Source of the DNA: Cellvibrionaceae bacterium
GTDB taxonomy: Bacteria > Pseudomonadota > Gammaproteobacteria > Pseudomonadales > Cellvibrionaceae
Direction: 5' to 3'
Assembly (NCBI GenBank): GCA_021151825.1
Contig: JAGKWQ010000007.1
Location: 124,001 to 188,000 of the forward strand
DNA length: 64,000 nt
Made by a program: the position numbers and the translations under genes. The notes beneath the pieces are model-generated. The model had not been told where the DNA came from. It saw only the letters and a program-made list of their open reading frames with translations, and made no database searches. Shown here in pieces: positions 25,870-34,895 of the stretch; positions within the stretch are counted from its first letter, which is position 1; each line of letters starts with the position of its first letter.

Positions 25870-25952
25870 TTTATTTGGTTATAGATTGGACAGCATTTGC
25901 GGGTGGGAAGATATATCGGTAGAAGGAACCGGAGGGGGTAGGGCTCTATCAG

Positions 25953-25991
25953 CGCAAACCGGCGATCAGTAATTGGATAAACCGGTTTGCG
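25953..25991 (-). other. Hairpin after the YCII-VOC gene
   Basis: Ten-base arms CGCAAACCGG (25953-25962) and CCGGTTTGCG (25982-25991) pair perfectly around a 19-base loop. It lies 33 bases past the stop codon of the leftward gene ending at 26024, so it could stop transcription or protect the 3' end, but no T-tract follows on that strand and it is not a classical intrinsic terminator. Confidence 0.4.
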
Positions 25992-26023
25992 ATAATGATG
26001 TTTCTATAACAGCGTTATGTCTC

Positions 26024-26890
26024 TTATTGCGGTGGTTCTTGGGGTGCTTCGTCGCCGGGCAGCATTACCATCCAGGCGATACCAAACTGGTCAGTAACTT
26101 GGCCATAGAGTGGTGACCAGAAGGTTTTTGCCAACGGCATATTTACCTTGCCGCCATCGGCCAGGGCATTAAATGCCTTGTGTGCTTCTTCTGCCGTTTG
26201 CACCGTTAGCGACAAACTGAAGCCGCTAAAACTGGTGGCGTCATTACAACCATCAGAGGCATAAATAGTGGCGTCACCCAGCGTAAAATCGGCATGCATA
26301 ATTTTATTGTCAAAGCCGTCTTGTAGCATATCGGCGGGAACCGGATCGGGGCTTTCATTAAAGCGCAGCAGAAAATTTACTTTAGCCCCTAAATGTTTCT
26401 GATAAAAATTCAATGCTTCTTCGCAGCGACCTGAGAAAAATAAATAATTATTCACTTTCGCTTTGCGCATAGCGATGGTTTGGCGCAATTCGTCTTCTTG
26501 TGCGCGCACTGTGCCATCGGGATCTGCCACCGCAAAATCGTCGATCGTGTAAAAGGTACGGATTTCGATATCGGATTCTTCGTCGTCCATTGGGTTGGGG
26601 CATTTTTTTACCCACTCCAATGCTTCTTCTATGGAATTCACATTCCAGATCCAATAGCCCGCAATTAATTCATTCGTTTCAGTGAATGGGCCTGTAGTGA
26701 CAACGCGCTTGTCGCCGCTAAAACGCACGCGATAGCCTTCTTTACTGGGCTTGAGCCCATCACCGGATTCCATAATTCCGGCGCTCACTAGTTCTTCATT
26801 GTATTTGCCCATTGCGGTCATCAGTTCTTCTGTAGGCATTTTTCCTGCTTCGGAACCGGGTGATGCTTTAACCATTACCATGACTTTCAT
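26024..26890 (-). CDS. YCII-domain/VOC (PhnB-like) fusion protein
   Basis: From ATG 26890 (AGGAGAG with good spacing) the protein has 288 residues; an ATG eight codons upstream lies before the ribosome site and is less likely. Residues 1-120 form a DGPF/YCII domain (MKVMVMVKASPGSEAG, then GDKRVVTTGPFTETNELIAGYWIWNV); the remainder (from about KVNNYLFFSGRCEEALNFYQKHLGAKVNFLLRF) is a PhnB-like glyoxalase/VOC domain ending in the usual FGIAWMV. The two domains often occur as separate neighbouring genes; here they are one polypeptide. YCII/DGPF proteins are often found with ECF sigma factors, but none is present here. Enzymatic activity unknown. Confidence 0.8.
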   Translation of the reverse strand: MKVMVMVKASPGSEAGKMPTEELMTAMGKYNEELVSAGIMESGDGLKPSKEGYRVRFSGDKRVVTTGPFTETNELIAGYWIWNVNSIEEALEWVKKCPNPMDDEESDIEIRTFYTIDDFAVADPDGTVRAQEDELRQTIAMRKAKVNNYLFFSGRCEEALNFYQKHLGAKVNFLLRFNESPDPVPADMLQDGFDNKIMHADFTLGDATIYASDGCNDATSFSGFSLSLTVQTAEEAHKAFNALADGGKVNMPLAKTFWSPLYGQVTDQFGIAWMVMLPGDEAPQEPPQ

Positions 26891-27240
26891 TGTTGTCTCT
26901 CCTATATAGATCATTGTTTAGGGTAGTGTTGATGTGCTCTATCCAATAGTCGAACTATCCGTTATTAAATCGACAACGGGAAAAAATATTTATTCATTAT
27001 TTTTTTAGACGCTAACTCTAGTGCCTTTTTGGGTTGTTTGCCCTGGTTTGAGGGGAAGTTATTCAGGAGTCGATTTTTATTGTTATTTAGTGCGTGTGAC
27101 TATTTAGTAAATGTGGCTATTTAGTAAATGTGACAGGGAGGATACGAAAAGCGCGTAATACAGAGGATCCGGGCGGTACTAATCAATTGGTACTATAAGT
27201 GTATATTTTTATCACAGCAGTCACTGAAATCGGATGGGGG
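26891..27240. other. 350-base gene-free region carrying a short tandem repeat
   Basis: No gene with a ribosome site and recognisable sequence was found. It holds the probable promoter of the YCII-VOC gene near 26900-26960 and the 17-bp tandem repeat at 27083-27133. Otherwise it is AT-rich and looks non-coding. Confidence 0.4.
27083..27133. repeat. 17-bp tandem repeat, three units
   Basis: CTATTTAGTAAATGTGG at 27100-27116 and CTATTTAGTAAATGTGA at 27117-27133 differ only in the last base; a more diverged unit, TTATTTAGTGCGTGTGA, precedes at 27083-27099. A small variable-number repeat in a non-coding stretch. Confidence 0.75.
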
Positions 27241-27477
27241 TTACTTCATTATGCAAAAACGTGTATTGGAGAGAGTGCTTTCACTGAAACAAATATTGTT
27301 TAAGTCGCAATTGCTGAATATGCAATTTATAAAAGTACAATAACGGCATTCGGTGTTGGATAAATTGCTATTTTGAACTATGCAGTTTTCAAATATCGTA
27401 TTTGAAATGGTGTGTGAAACTAAATCAAGCTCGTTAAAGATCCTGCAAAAATATTCATTCCTGTCTGCCAGGCTCAT
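27241..27477 (-). CDS. Short pentapeptide-repeat-like protein, possibly truncated
   Basis: A 78-residue frame with a ribosome site GTGGAG six bases before the ATG. From residue 27 it follows a five-residue rhythm with small, Asn/Cys and hydrophobic positions (FENCIVQNSNLSNTEC, then FINCIFSNCDLNNICFSE), the pattern of pentapeptide-repeat right-handed beta-helices. Such proteins usually have many more coils, so this may be the N-terminal remnant of a longer gene; the other frames downstream show no continuation. The unusual number of cysteines is notable. It lies 45 bases downstream of the S9 peptidase gene's... neighbour region and is read in the opposite order to no partner. Function unknown. 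Confidence 0.4.
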   Translation of the reverse strand: MSLADRNEYFCRIFNELDLVSHTISNTIFENCIVQNSNLSNTECRYCTFINCIFSNCDLNNICFSESTLSNTRFCIMK

Positions 27478-27521
27478 AGCAACTCCACTGAGGGTTAACT
27501 CAATGGAGTTGTTCGGTGTTT

Positions 27522-29507
27522 TTATTGAGGTCCAATATGTTTGTTAACAAATGTGATGCTTTCTTCAAGCGTCTTTAATCGTGTTTCACTTTCCTGGAGA
27601 TAGTGGTTTTCTTTGTCTAGCTCGATAAACGTGACAGGTTTCTTGGCTGATTTCAGTGCTGAATTCATACGTTCAGACTGTTCAATAGGAACGGTTTGAT
27701 CGCGTGTCCCGTGAATCAAGAGCACAGGTGCTTTAAAGTTTTGTGCAAAATTTACGGGCGAAACAGCCTCCAAAGCGGCGTTATCTATTGTTCCATTGGC
27801 GAATTGACGTTTCCAGTAGCTGACAGCTGAGCTTTTTGAACCTCTTTGCATTTTGGACCAGCTTAAAAAAGATTTGAGTTCGCTAACACCGGCAATCGCT
27901 ACAACGCATTTATATAAATCAGGTGAAAACGCGCCGCCAGCCAAAGCGGCATACCCACCGTAGCTGCTACCTACAATGCAAACTCGATTCGGATCTGTAA
28001 TACCTTTCTTCACTGCAAAGTTCACCGCGTCCGTAATGTCATCTTGCATTTTTTTACCCCACTCACCATAGCCCGCTTGTATGTGCTTCAAGCCAAAACC
28101 GTCGGAACCACGAAATTGCGGTTGAATGACCAGATAACCATTATCAGCAAAGGCTTGGGCTTCATAATCAAAGCCAATGGTGTCATGCGACTCTGGTCCG
28201 CCGTGGGGCATGATGATGGTGGGCAGATTTTTCATTGCGCTGACTTTATCTTTAGGAATGGTCAGGAGTGTGGGGATTTTTAAGCCATCGCTTGCAGTAA
28301 AAGTAACCTTACCGATAGGGTGCAAATCTTCAGGTTTAATTTGCGGACGTGAAGAGGTAAGAAATTGGGGCTTTTTACCTTCAGAAAACAAGTAGTATTC
28401 GCTTGGTGAATTTGAACCCTCGACATGCACCACAATGTTTTTCCAATCTTCACTAAAATCTACTAAATAAACAGATTGCTCAGGAAACTGGGTGGCGATG
28501 TTTTTCATGCGCTCGTTGAGTTTGGGGTCAAAAAATTGGTAGCTTGGACTAAAGCCTGAATAGCGCACTCCATATACAACCCGCTGAAAGCTTTTAATGG
28601 CTCCCTCTATATCAGCATCGTCACGTCCAAATAATGGCTCTGAGAGTTTGCCATCAGCAAGTGACAGGGTGTAGTAAGCAACGCGACCTGTTTTTTCGTT
28701 GGTGTCCAGTACTACGAGCGATTTAAAATCTGGTGTCACCCCTACAAAACTTTTCTCTGGTATATCTATCTTTTCTTTAAAAATATCTACCCATTCATTA
28801 TTTTTACGAGCACGAACGCGGTGAATATTAGTTTTTTGGTCATAACTTAGCTGAGCTAATACATTGCCATTGTCATCCACAAAAAAATCATAGGCGGAGC
28901 GGCTACCTTTGGTAACAATTGAGGGGGCTTTTTTTTCTTTCAAATTAACTTTGAGTAATGAATAGTCCGCATTATCAAATTTCAAGCTAACATCTGGGCC
29001 GAGAGCTGTTGCAAAGCTATATGCAGGCATATAAGCATATTTACCGTCCGGGGATATACCTATCAGGCGCCCAAGTCCCATCTGTCCTCTTGCAACTGGT
29101 TCCTCTCCCGGAATAAGCAATTGTCGAATTGATTTATCATTCAGGTTATATAGGAATGCAGTACTGACATTGAAGCTATCGATAATGCCTTCTAATTTTT
29201 TATATTCTGAGGCAATCAGTACCAATTGCTCTTCATTGAGGAAAAATAGAGCTCCAGGTTGTATCGCTTTAACATCAATCGTAGCGAGTTGATTATGTGA
29301 AGAGATGGAGATGACGGACACCCTGTCGGATTCGGCGGTTACTTTACGAAAAGCGACCAGATCGCTACTGGGTGATATAGCAATCAACTGGATTTCAGGG
29401 AGTGAGCCGTAATCCTTCAGGGTGGGTTTTGCGTGAGCGATATTGATGCTCACGATTGCACTGATAATGGCTAAAAGCCCTGTCATCCGGGCGAATGTTC
29501 TAGTCAT
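27522..29507 (-). CDS. Secreted S9-family peptidase (prolyl oligopeptidase/acylaminoacyl-peptidase type)
   Basis: From ATG 29507 (AGGAA nine bases before it) the protein has 661 residues; an ATG 12 codons upstream is less likely. A signal peptide (LLAIISAIVSINIAHA) is followed by an N-terminal beta-propeller-like region of about 380 residues and a C-terminal alpha/beta-hydrolase domain. Visible catalytic features are the nucleophile elbow GSSYGGY with Ser515, the aspartate in HGTRDQTVP and the histidine in DKENHYLQ; the oxyanion region MPHGGPESHD precedes. It would cleave short peptides in the periplasm or outside the cell. It is transcribed leftward, alone, from a promoter between it and the second RND pump gene's end. 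Confidence 0.87.
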   Translation of the reverse strand: MTRTFARMTGLLAIISAIVSINIAHAKPTLKDYGSLPEIQLIAISPSSDLVAFRKVTAESDRVSVISISSHNQLATIDVKAIQPGALFFLNEEQLVLIASEYKKLEGIIDSFNVSTAFLYNLNDKSIRQLLIPGEEPVARGQMGLGRLIGISPDGKYAYMPAYSFATALGPDVSLKFDNADYSLLKVNLKEKKAPSIVTKGSRSAYDFFVDDNGNVLAQLSYDQKTNIHRVRARKNNEWVDIFKEKIDIPEKSFVGVTPDFKSLVVLDTNEKTGRVAYYTLSLADGKLSEPLFGRDDADIEGAIKSFQRVVYGVRYSGFSPSYQFFDPKLNERMKNIATQFPEQSVYLVDFSEDWKNIVVHVEGSNSPSEYYLFSEGKKPQFLTSSRPQIKPEDLHPIGKVTFTASDGLKIPTLLTIPKDKVSAMKNLPTIIMPHGGPESHDTIGFDYEAQAFADNGYLVIQPQFRGSDGFGLKHIQAGYGEWGKKMQDDITDAVNFAVKKGITDPNRVCIVGSSYGGYAALAGGAFSPDLYKCVVAIAGVSELKSFLSWSKMQRGSKSSAVSYWKRQFANGTIDNAALEAVSPVNFAQNFKAPVLLIHGTRDQTVPIEQSERMNSALKSAKKPVTFIELDKENHYLQESETRLKTLEESITFVNKHIGPQ

Positions 29508-29663
29508 GTTGAAAGTTCCTGGTGTCAGTTTATTGTTATCCAATTTACAGCGCCTGGATGCGCCGCAGCCATAATAGCTGGAGTTGATTTAAGAGGGAAA
29601 TGGGCACCACATGCTTACTGCAATATTATGTCTTGCTTAACATTATCGATATTGATGGTAAAT

Positions 29664-32600
29664 TCATGATGCTTTTACCTCTGTTGATACGCTGCTATTT
29701 TCATTTAAGTTTTTTTCGTGAGTATTTTCATCGCGACTATATAAACGCGATAACACCCACACAAAAAATACCGGCACAAAAATTACTCCGAGTAATGTTG
29801 CGGTAATCATGCCGCCCATGACGCTGGTGCCAATCGCCTGTTGGCTGGATGCACCGGCACCGGTTGCAATTGTCAGCGGTAATACACCGAGGATAAATGC
29901 CATGGAGGTCATGATGATCGGACGGAAACGTAACTTCGCGGCTTTAATGGCTGCATCAGCTAATGTCTCGCCCGCGGCGTGAAGTTCTTTTGCAAACTCA
30001 ACAATGAGAATTGCATTTTTCGCTGCAAGCCCGATGATAGTAATCAAGCCCACTTTGAAATACACATCGTTGGACATCCCCATAATCGTCACCGCAAGCA
30101 CCGCGCCTAAAGCACCAATAGGTACGATCAACAACACCGTCAACGGAATCGACCAGCTTTCATAAAGCGCAACCAAAATTAAAAACACCACCAGAATGGC
30201 AAGGCTAATTAATATCGGTGCTTGTGCGCCGGATAATTTTTCCTGATAGGAAAGTCCGGTCCATTCATAACCAATGCCTTTAGGCAGATCAGCAATAATG
30301 TTTTCAATTTCTGCAAGCACTTCGCCGGTGCTGTAACCGGGTTTTGCATCGCCCATAATTTTAAAAGTCGGATAGCCGTTGTAACGCGATAATTGTACCG
30401 GCCCGAAATCCCACTGCGCGGAAACAAATGCGCTGAGCGGAACTTGTTTTCCCGATGAAGTCGGCACATGCAATTTCAATAAAGATTCCGGAGTCATGCG
30501 CGCTTCAACGTCAGCTTGCACAACCACGCGTTGCTGACGACCCTGGTTATTAAATTCATTCACAGTTGCCGAGCCAAATGCCGCGGAAATCGCTTGGCTG
30601 ATAACCGGAAAACTCACGCCCATGGCTTCTGCTTTATCGCGGTCAATATCGAGTTTTAATTCGGGTGCATCTTGCAAACCTTCCAGCATGGCATAAGCCA
30701 TAATCGGCGATTGGTTAGCACGGCCCAATACTTCACCGAGCGCAGCAGTGAGTGCTTCGCGGCCTAAACCGGCGCGATCTTGCAAACGCAACGAGAAACC
30801 ACCGGAATTACCCAAGCCTTCAACGGGCGGTGGCGTAACTGCCATCACCATGCCATCGCTCACTGACGCGAAGTTGCCATTAAATGCACCCACTTCATCA
30901 GCAACCGATTGGCCTGCACCGCGTTCGCTCCAATCTTTCATGGTGGGGAACATCAAGCCTGCATTTGGCCCCATACCGGAAAAACTAAAACCGAGAATGG
31001 AAGTCACTGAGTCCACGCTCTCGCGACCTGCTAAATAATTTTCCAGCTCGGTAATTGTTTTGCCGGTTCTCGCCGTAGTTGCCCCTGCAGGTAATTGCAC
31101 ATCCACAATCATGTAGCCCTGGTCTTCTTGCGGTGCAAATGCTTGTGGCAAGCGCATGTAAAAAAACGCGAGCACCGCAACTATCACCAAATAAATCATC
31201 ATGTAGCGACCGCTTTTGCGCACTAGTTTGTGATTGAGTTGCGCATAATTGTTGGTAAGTGTTTGAAACTTCCGGTTAAACCAGCCATAAAAACCGGTTT
31301 TTTCGTGATGCCCCGGATCAACCGGTTTAAGCAAGGTTGCACAAAGCGCTGGTGTTAAGGTGAGTGCGAGGAAACCGGAAAATAAAATCGATACGGCAAG
31401 CGACACAGAGAATTGTTGATAGATCACGCCGACTGATCCACTCATCAATGCGAGCGGAATAAATACGGCCGAGAGCACCAAGGTGATTCCCACAATTGCG
31501 CCGGACACTTGTTTCATCGCTTTAATAGTGGCTTCTTTGGGTGGAAGATTTTCTTCCACCATCAAGCGCTCAACATTTTCGACTACTACGATAGCGTCGT
31601 CTACTAAAATACCAATCGCCAGCACCATGCCGAACATGGTCATCATATTTACCGAGAAACCAATCGCGTACATCACCGCCAGTGTTCCAAGTAAACATAC
31701 CGGCACTACGATAGTGGGAATCAAGGTGTAGCGAATGCTTTGCAAAAATAACAGCATTACCAAAAACACCAGGATGATAGCTTCAACCAATGTGTGAATT
31801 ACTTTGGTAATGGCCGCATCAACAAAACGCGATGTGTCGTAGGGAACAGATAATTCAATATCGTCCGGAAAATTTACCGACAATTCATCCAAACGTTTTT
31901 TAACTGCTTCCACGGTTTGCATCGCATTTGCGCCGGGAGCCAATTGCACTGCACCAATCGCCGAAGGTTTGCCATTTAAGCGGGATACAAAGTTGTAGTC
32001 TTGCTGGCCAATTTCAATGCGTGCGACATCTTTCAACAACACACTTGCACCATTAGGCAAAGTTGTTAGTGTAATCTTGCCGAATTCCTCCGGATCTTTG
32101 AGCGTGCCTTTTACGGTGATGTTTGCTGTTAACTCTTGGTCAGCGCGCGTTGGTGATGAACCAAAACTGCCGGCTGGCACCTGAATGTTTTGCGCGGCGA
32201 TTGCATTGTTTACATCGTCGATACTCAAGCCATAACCGATGAGCTTTTGCGGATCAACCCAAATGCGCATTGCGGCTTCTGATGCGAAAAATTGCAATTT
32301 ACCCACACCGTTTACGCGGCGTACTTCGTTGTTGATGTAACGTGCAGCGTAATCGGATAGACCAACAACTTCTTTATGCTCACTGCCATCTTTATAAGTG
32401 AGGGCGTAAAACATCAAAAAGCCGGCGTTGGCTTCTTCAACCTGAATGCCTTGGGTAATCACTGCAGCGGGCAAACGTGCTTCCGCTTTTTTCAAACGAT
32501 TTTGTACTTCCATCTGTGCAAATGATGGATTGGTTCCCGGTTGAAATGTTGCGGTAATTTCTGCAATGCCATTGGAGTTGCTTGAAGATTCAAAATACAA

Positions 32601-32825
32601 CAGGCCTTTGGTGCCGTTGAGTTCTTCTTCAATTACGCTGGTGACAGAATCCACCAACACCGATGCAGAAGCGCCGGGGTAGGTGGCATACATCACGATT
32701 TGTGGTGGTGCAACAACCGGGTATTGCGCTACCGGTAATTTGGGTAATGCCAGCAAGCCGGCGAGTGCGATAAAAATCGCCACGACCCAGGCAAATTTGG
32801 GGCGTGCAATAAAAAAATCAGGCAT
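29664..32825 (-). CDS. RND multidrug efflux transporter (AcrB/MexB-like), second system
   Basis: A 1053-residue pump with the classical AcrB-type start MPDFFIARPKFAWVVAIFIALAG and PVAQYPVVAPPQIV, TM4 Asp pair in GILVDDAIVVVENVERLM, the mid-protein linker GFYGWFNRKF, and the C-terminal repeat (GLAAKNAILIVEFAKEL, RPIIMTSMAFILGVLPL, ATGAGASSQQAIGTSVMGGM). Length and motifs agree with the HAE1 hydrophobe/amphiphile exporters. The adaptor gene is 16 bases upstream in the same direction, and a divergent tetR follows. No outer-membrane factor gene is present. Likely exports drugs or toxic hydrophobic compounds. Confidence 0.94.
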   Translation of the reverse strand: MPDFFIARPKFAWVVAIFIALAGLLALPKLPVAQYPVVAPPQIVMYATYPGASASVLVDSVTSVIEEELNGTKGLLYFESSSNSNGIAEITATFQPGTNPSFAQMEVQNRLKKAEARLPAAVITQGIQVEEANAGFLMFYALTYKDGSEHKEVVGLSDYAARYINNEVRRVNGVGKLQFFASEAAMRIWVDPQKLIGYGLSIDDVNNAIAAQNIQVPAGSFGSSPTRADQELTANITVKGTLKDPEEFGKITLTTLPNGASVLLKDVARIEIGQQDYNFVSRLNGKPSAIGAVQLAPGANAMQTVEAVKKRLDELSVNFPDDIELSVPYDTSRFVDAAITKVIHTLVEAIILVFLVMLLFLQSIRYTLIPTIVVPVCLLGTLAVMYAIGFSVNMMTMFGMVLAIGILVDDAIVVVENVERLMVEENLPPKEATIKAMKQVSGAIVGITLVLSAVFIPLALMSGSVGVIYQQFSVSLAVSILFSGFLALTLTPALCATLLKPVDPGHHEKTGFYGWFNRKFQTLTNNYAQLNHKLVRKSGRYMMIYLVIVAVLAFFYMRLPQAFAPQEDQGYMIVDVQLPAGATTARTGKTITELENYLAGRESVDSVTSILGFSFSGMGPNAGLMFPTMKDWSERGAGQSVADEVGAFNGNFASVSDGMVMAVTPPPVEGLGNSGGFSLRLQDRAGLGREALTAALGEVLGRANQSPIMAYAMLEGLQDAPELKLDIDRDKAEAMGVSFPVISQAISAAFGSATVNEFNNQGRQQRVVVQADVEARMTPESLLKLHVPTSSGKQVPLSAFVSAQWDFGPVQLSRYNGYPTFKIMGDAKPGYSTGEVLAEIENIIADLPKGIGYEWTGLSYQEKLSGAQAPILISLAILVVFLILVALYESWSIPLTVLLIVPIGALGAVLAVTIMGMSNDVYFKVGLITIIGLAAKNAILIVEFAKELHAAGETLADAAIKAAKLRFRPIIMTSMAFILGVLPLTIATGAGASSQQAIGTSVMGGMITATLLGVIFVPVFFVWVLSRLYSRDENTHEKNLNENSSVSTEVKAS

Positions 32826-32841
32826 GGTCTGGTGTCCCCAA

Positions 32842-33981
32842 TTAAACGCCGGTGGTGGTTTTTTGCTTGATTACTGGCTCAACTTTTTCGCCCGGTTGCA
32901 GCATCGCGTTGCTGCCGACAATCACTTTGTCGCCCGCATTAAGGCCAGAGAGAATTTGCCATTCGGAGCCGATCATTTTTCCGGTTTGGATCGCGCGCAC
33001 TTCTACACCTTGTTTACCTGCAACAAATACTTGCGGATTGCCATCAGCACCGCGGCTCACTGCGCGTTGTGGTAGCAGGAATGCGGTGGGCTGATTTTGC
33101 AATCGCGTCAGCACCTGCACATACATGCCGGGCAGCAAACGGCCATCGTCGTTGGGAAATTCACCGCGCAGGGCGATGGTGCCGGTGACTTGATCAACGT
33201 TTGCGCCGGTGAAGCGCAACTTGCCGGTGACTACATGAGTAGTGCCATCAACGCGCGCTTCCAGAATGTCGCCATCTGCAAGCTTGCCGCTGCGGCTATC
33301 TTCCTGACGTGCCAGCTCGTTGCTTAGCGCGTGGGAGAAATCCACATACACCGGATTTAATTGCTGGATGTGCGCAACTTCAGTGACTTCGCTTTGGCCG
33401 ACCAACATGCCTTCGGTCACCAGCGCTTTACCGATTCGCCCGGAAATAGGTGCGGTGATGCGGGTGTATCCCAAATTCAATGTCGCGCTGTCTACATCGG
33501 CTTTGGCGGCCAACACGCTGGCGCGTGAGCTGCCAAGTGTGGCGCGCGCGCTATCCAGATCCTGAACGCTGATGGCTTTTGCTTTGGCGAGATCTTCAAA
33601 GCGGGTGGCCTTGGTTTGAGCCTCGGTGAATAAAGCTTCTGCACGGGCGAGTTCAGCGGCGGCTTTTGCCAGCGCGACCTTGTAGGGCGCGGCGTCCAGC
33701 TCGAATAACAACTGGCCTTCTTTTACATCGCTGCCTTCTTCAAAGTGGCGTTTCATCACAATTCCTGCGACTCGCGCCCGCACTTGCGATTCCCTTACTG
33801 GAGTCACGCGGCCGGGCAATGAATCAGTCACCAACAGGGCTTTAGGTTCGGCCACTACCACCTCTACCTGTCGGGTAAATCCTTCTCCTTGTTGCGCGGG
33901 TTGTTCACCGCAGCCGGCAAGTACTGCCAGTAGAGTTAGCCCGGAAATGGCAAGGCCGGCATGTGCAAAGACAGGTTTCAT
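32842..33981 (-). CDS. RND periplasmic adaptor (AcrA/MexA-like lipoprotein), second system
   Basis: A 379-residue adaptor with a lipobox LAVLAGC (Cys24), so it is probably a lipoprotein as AcrA and MexA are. Lipoyl halves GRVTPVRESQVRARVAGIVMKRHFEEGSDVKEG and YTRITAPISGRIGKALVTEGMLVG flank an alpha-hairpin (AKAAAELARAEALFTEAQTKATRFEDLAKAKAISVQDLDSARATLGSS region). The C-terminal barrel has LLPGMYVQVLTRL. It forms the tripartite pump with the transporter encoded downstream. Divergent from its presumed TetR repressor, with a perfect 30-bp palindrome in the shared promoter region. Confidence 0.93.
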   Translation of the reverse strand: MKPVFAHAGLAISGLTLLAVLAGCGEQPAQQGEGFTRQVEVVVAEPKALLVTDSLPGRVTPVRESQVRARVAGIVMKRHFEEGSDVKEGQLLFELDAAPYKVALAKAAAELARAEALFTEAQTKATRFEDLAKAKAISVQDLDSARATLGSSRASVLAAKADVDSATLNLGYTRITAPISGRIGKALVTEGMLVGQSEVTEVAHIQQLNPVYVDFSHALSNELARQEDSRSGKLADGDILEARVDGTTHVVTGKLRFTGANVDQVTGTIALRGEFPNDDGRLLPGMYVQVLTRLQNQPTAFLLPQRAVSRGADGNPQVFVAGKQGVEVRAIQTGKMIGSEWQILSGLNAGDKVIVGSNAMLQPGEKVEPVIKQKTTTGV

Positions 33982-34037
33982 CGTTAATAAGCTCCAGTAA
34001 GGCTGATTCCAAAGTGGGTCGCATAATATACAAAAAC

Positions 34038-34067
34038 ATTAAATGAATCAAATTTGATTCATTTAAT
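34038..34067. promoter_or_regulatory. Perfect 30-bp palindromic operator between the second RND operon and tetR
   Basis: The 15-base half ATTAAATGAATCAAA is followed directly by its exact reverse complement, giving 30 bases of unbroken symmetry. A further TGATTCAT half-site lies at about 34083-34091. It sits 57 bases before the adaptor ATG and 84 bases before the tetR start, where a repressor could shut both promoters. Binding by the TetR protein encoded at 34151 is inferred. Confidence 0.75.
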
Positions 34068-34150
34068 TTAAAAATGTATCTTATGATTCATCTGGACATT
34101 GACATTTGGCAACGTAGAATGGCCACCTATAAAACAGAGAGGAACAAACC

Positions 34151-34708
34151 GTGGTGACAACAACGACCGTCCCGACCGATCCCTTACTGCTTCAGCTGGC
34201 GCAGGCGCTAGTGAATCGACCCAGAGCAAACCTTCAGGAGCTTGCCAAAGCCGTGGGCGTAAGCAAGGCGACCTTGTACCGGTTTTGTCCGACGCGGGAG
34301 GCGCTGATTGAGCGTTTATTGGATGAGGCTACGATCACGGTTGGCCGCTCCCTGGAAAACTGCAATCTGGAACAGGCGCCGGTAGATATTGCCTTCAAAG
34401 CGCTTATCGCAAGTTTTTTAGAATCCAAGGAACTCACGCAATTTCTTATTTATCATTTCCACCCGGAATTTTTAATGGAAACCAATCCGGACAGGCGCTG
34501 GCTCGATATCCAAAAAGCCTGCGATAAATTTTTCCTGCGTTGCCAACAAGAGGGAATGCTTCGCATTGATATCAGCGCGATCGCATTGAATGAGATTTTT
34601 TTCGGAATAGCTTGCTCGTTGGTTGAAGCAGAGCATCGGGGGCGTGTACCACGGGCTGAAATGGCTGATTTAATTGAACGGATGTTTTTGCAAGGCGCCG
34701 GTGTTTGA
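34151..34708 (+). CDS. TetR-family regulator, divergent from the second RND system
   Basis: A 185-residue regulator starting with GTG (GAGAGGAAC just upstream). The N-terminal HTH reads ANLQELAKAVGVSKATLYRFCPTREALIERLLDEA; the YRF motif at the end of the recognition helix is typical of TetR proteins. The C-terminal domain is helical with several Phe and Cys (FFLRCQQEGML, FFGIACSLVEAEHRGR), as in ligand-binding domains. Its place divergent from an adaptor-pump operon with a strong palindrome between them indicates a local repressor. Ligand unknown. Confidence 0.88.
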   Translation: MVTTTTVPTDPLLLQLAQALVNRPRANLQELAKAVGVSKATLYRFCPTREALIERLLDEATITVGRSLENCNLEQAPVDIAFKALIASFLESKELTQFLIYHFHPEFLMETNPDRRWLDIQKACDKFFLRCQQEGMLRIDISAIALNEIFFGIACSLVEAEHRGRVPRAEMADLIERMFLQGAGV

Positions 34709-34709
34709 C

Positions 34710-34895
34710 TTATTTCTTATGCAATTCTTTTTTGAAAATGGCAACAGACGGTTGCTGCACCAATAATGGTTTATTGGCCAGCAACGCTGGTTGTTGATTA
34801 ACAATATCGTTATTGGTAATTGGTGTATGAAAAGGAATTACGTGAGGCAGGAAAAATTTTTCATTGGCAGGGTCAAGCTGGATGGGCTGCGACAT
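34710..34895 (-). CDS. Small hypothetical protein, 61 residues
   Basis: Starts at ATG 34895, which has GGAG seven bases upstream; longer frames back to 35045 lack such a site. The sequence begins MSQPIQLDPANEKFFLPHVI and is rich in Pro, Gln and hydrophobic residues without a membrane helix, ending in KKELHKK. No family recognised. The stop is one base from the end of tetR, in convergent orientation. A real gene is plausible because of the ribosome site, but there is no independent support. Confidence 0.4.
   Translation of the reverse strand: MSQPIQLDPANEKFFLPHVIPFHTPITNNDIVNQQPALLANKPLLVQQPSVAIFKKELHKK

Noticed and set aside
25953..25991. Intrinsic terminator for the YCII-VOC gene
   Set aside because: The stem is perfect, but there is no T-tract on the relevant strand, so it is listed only as a hairpin.
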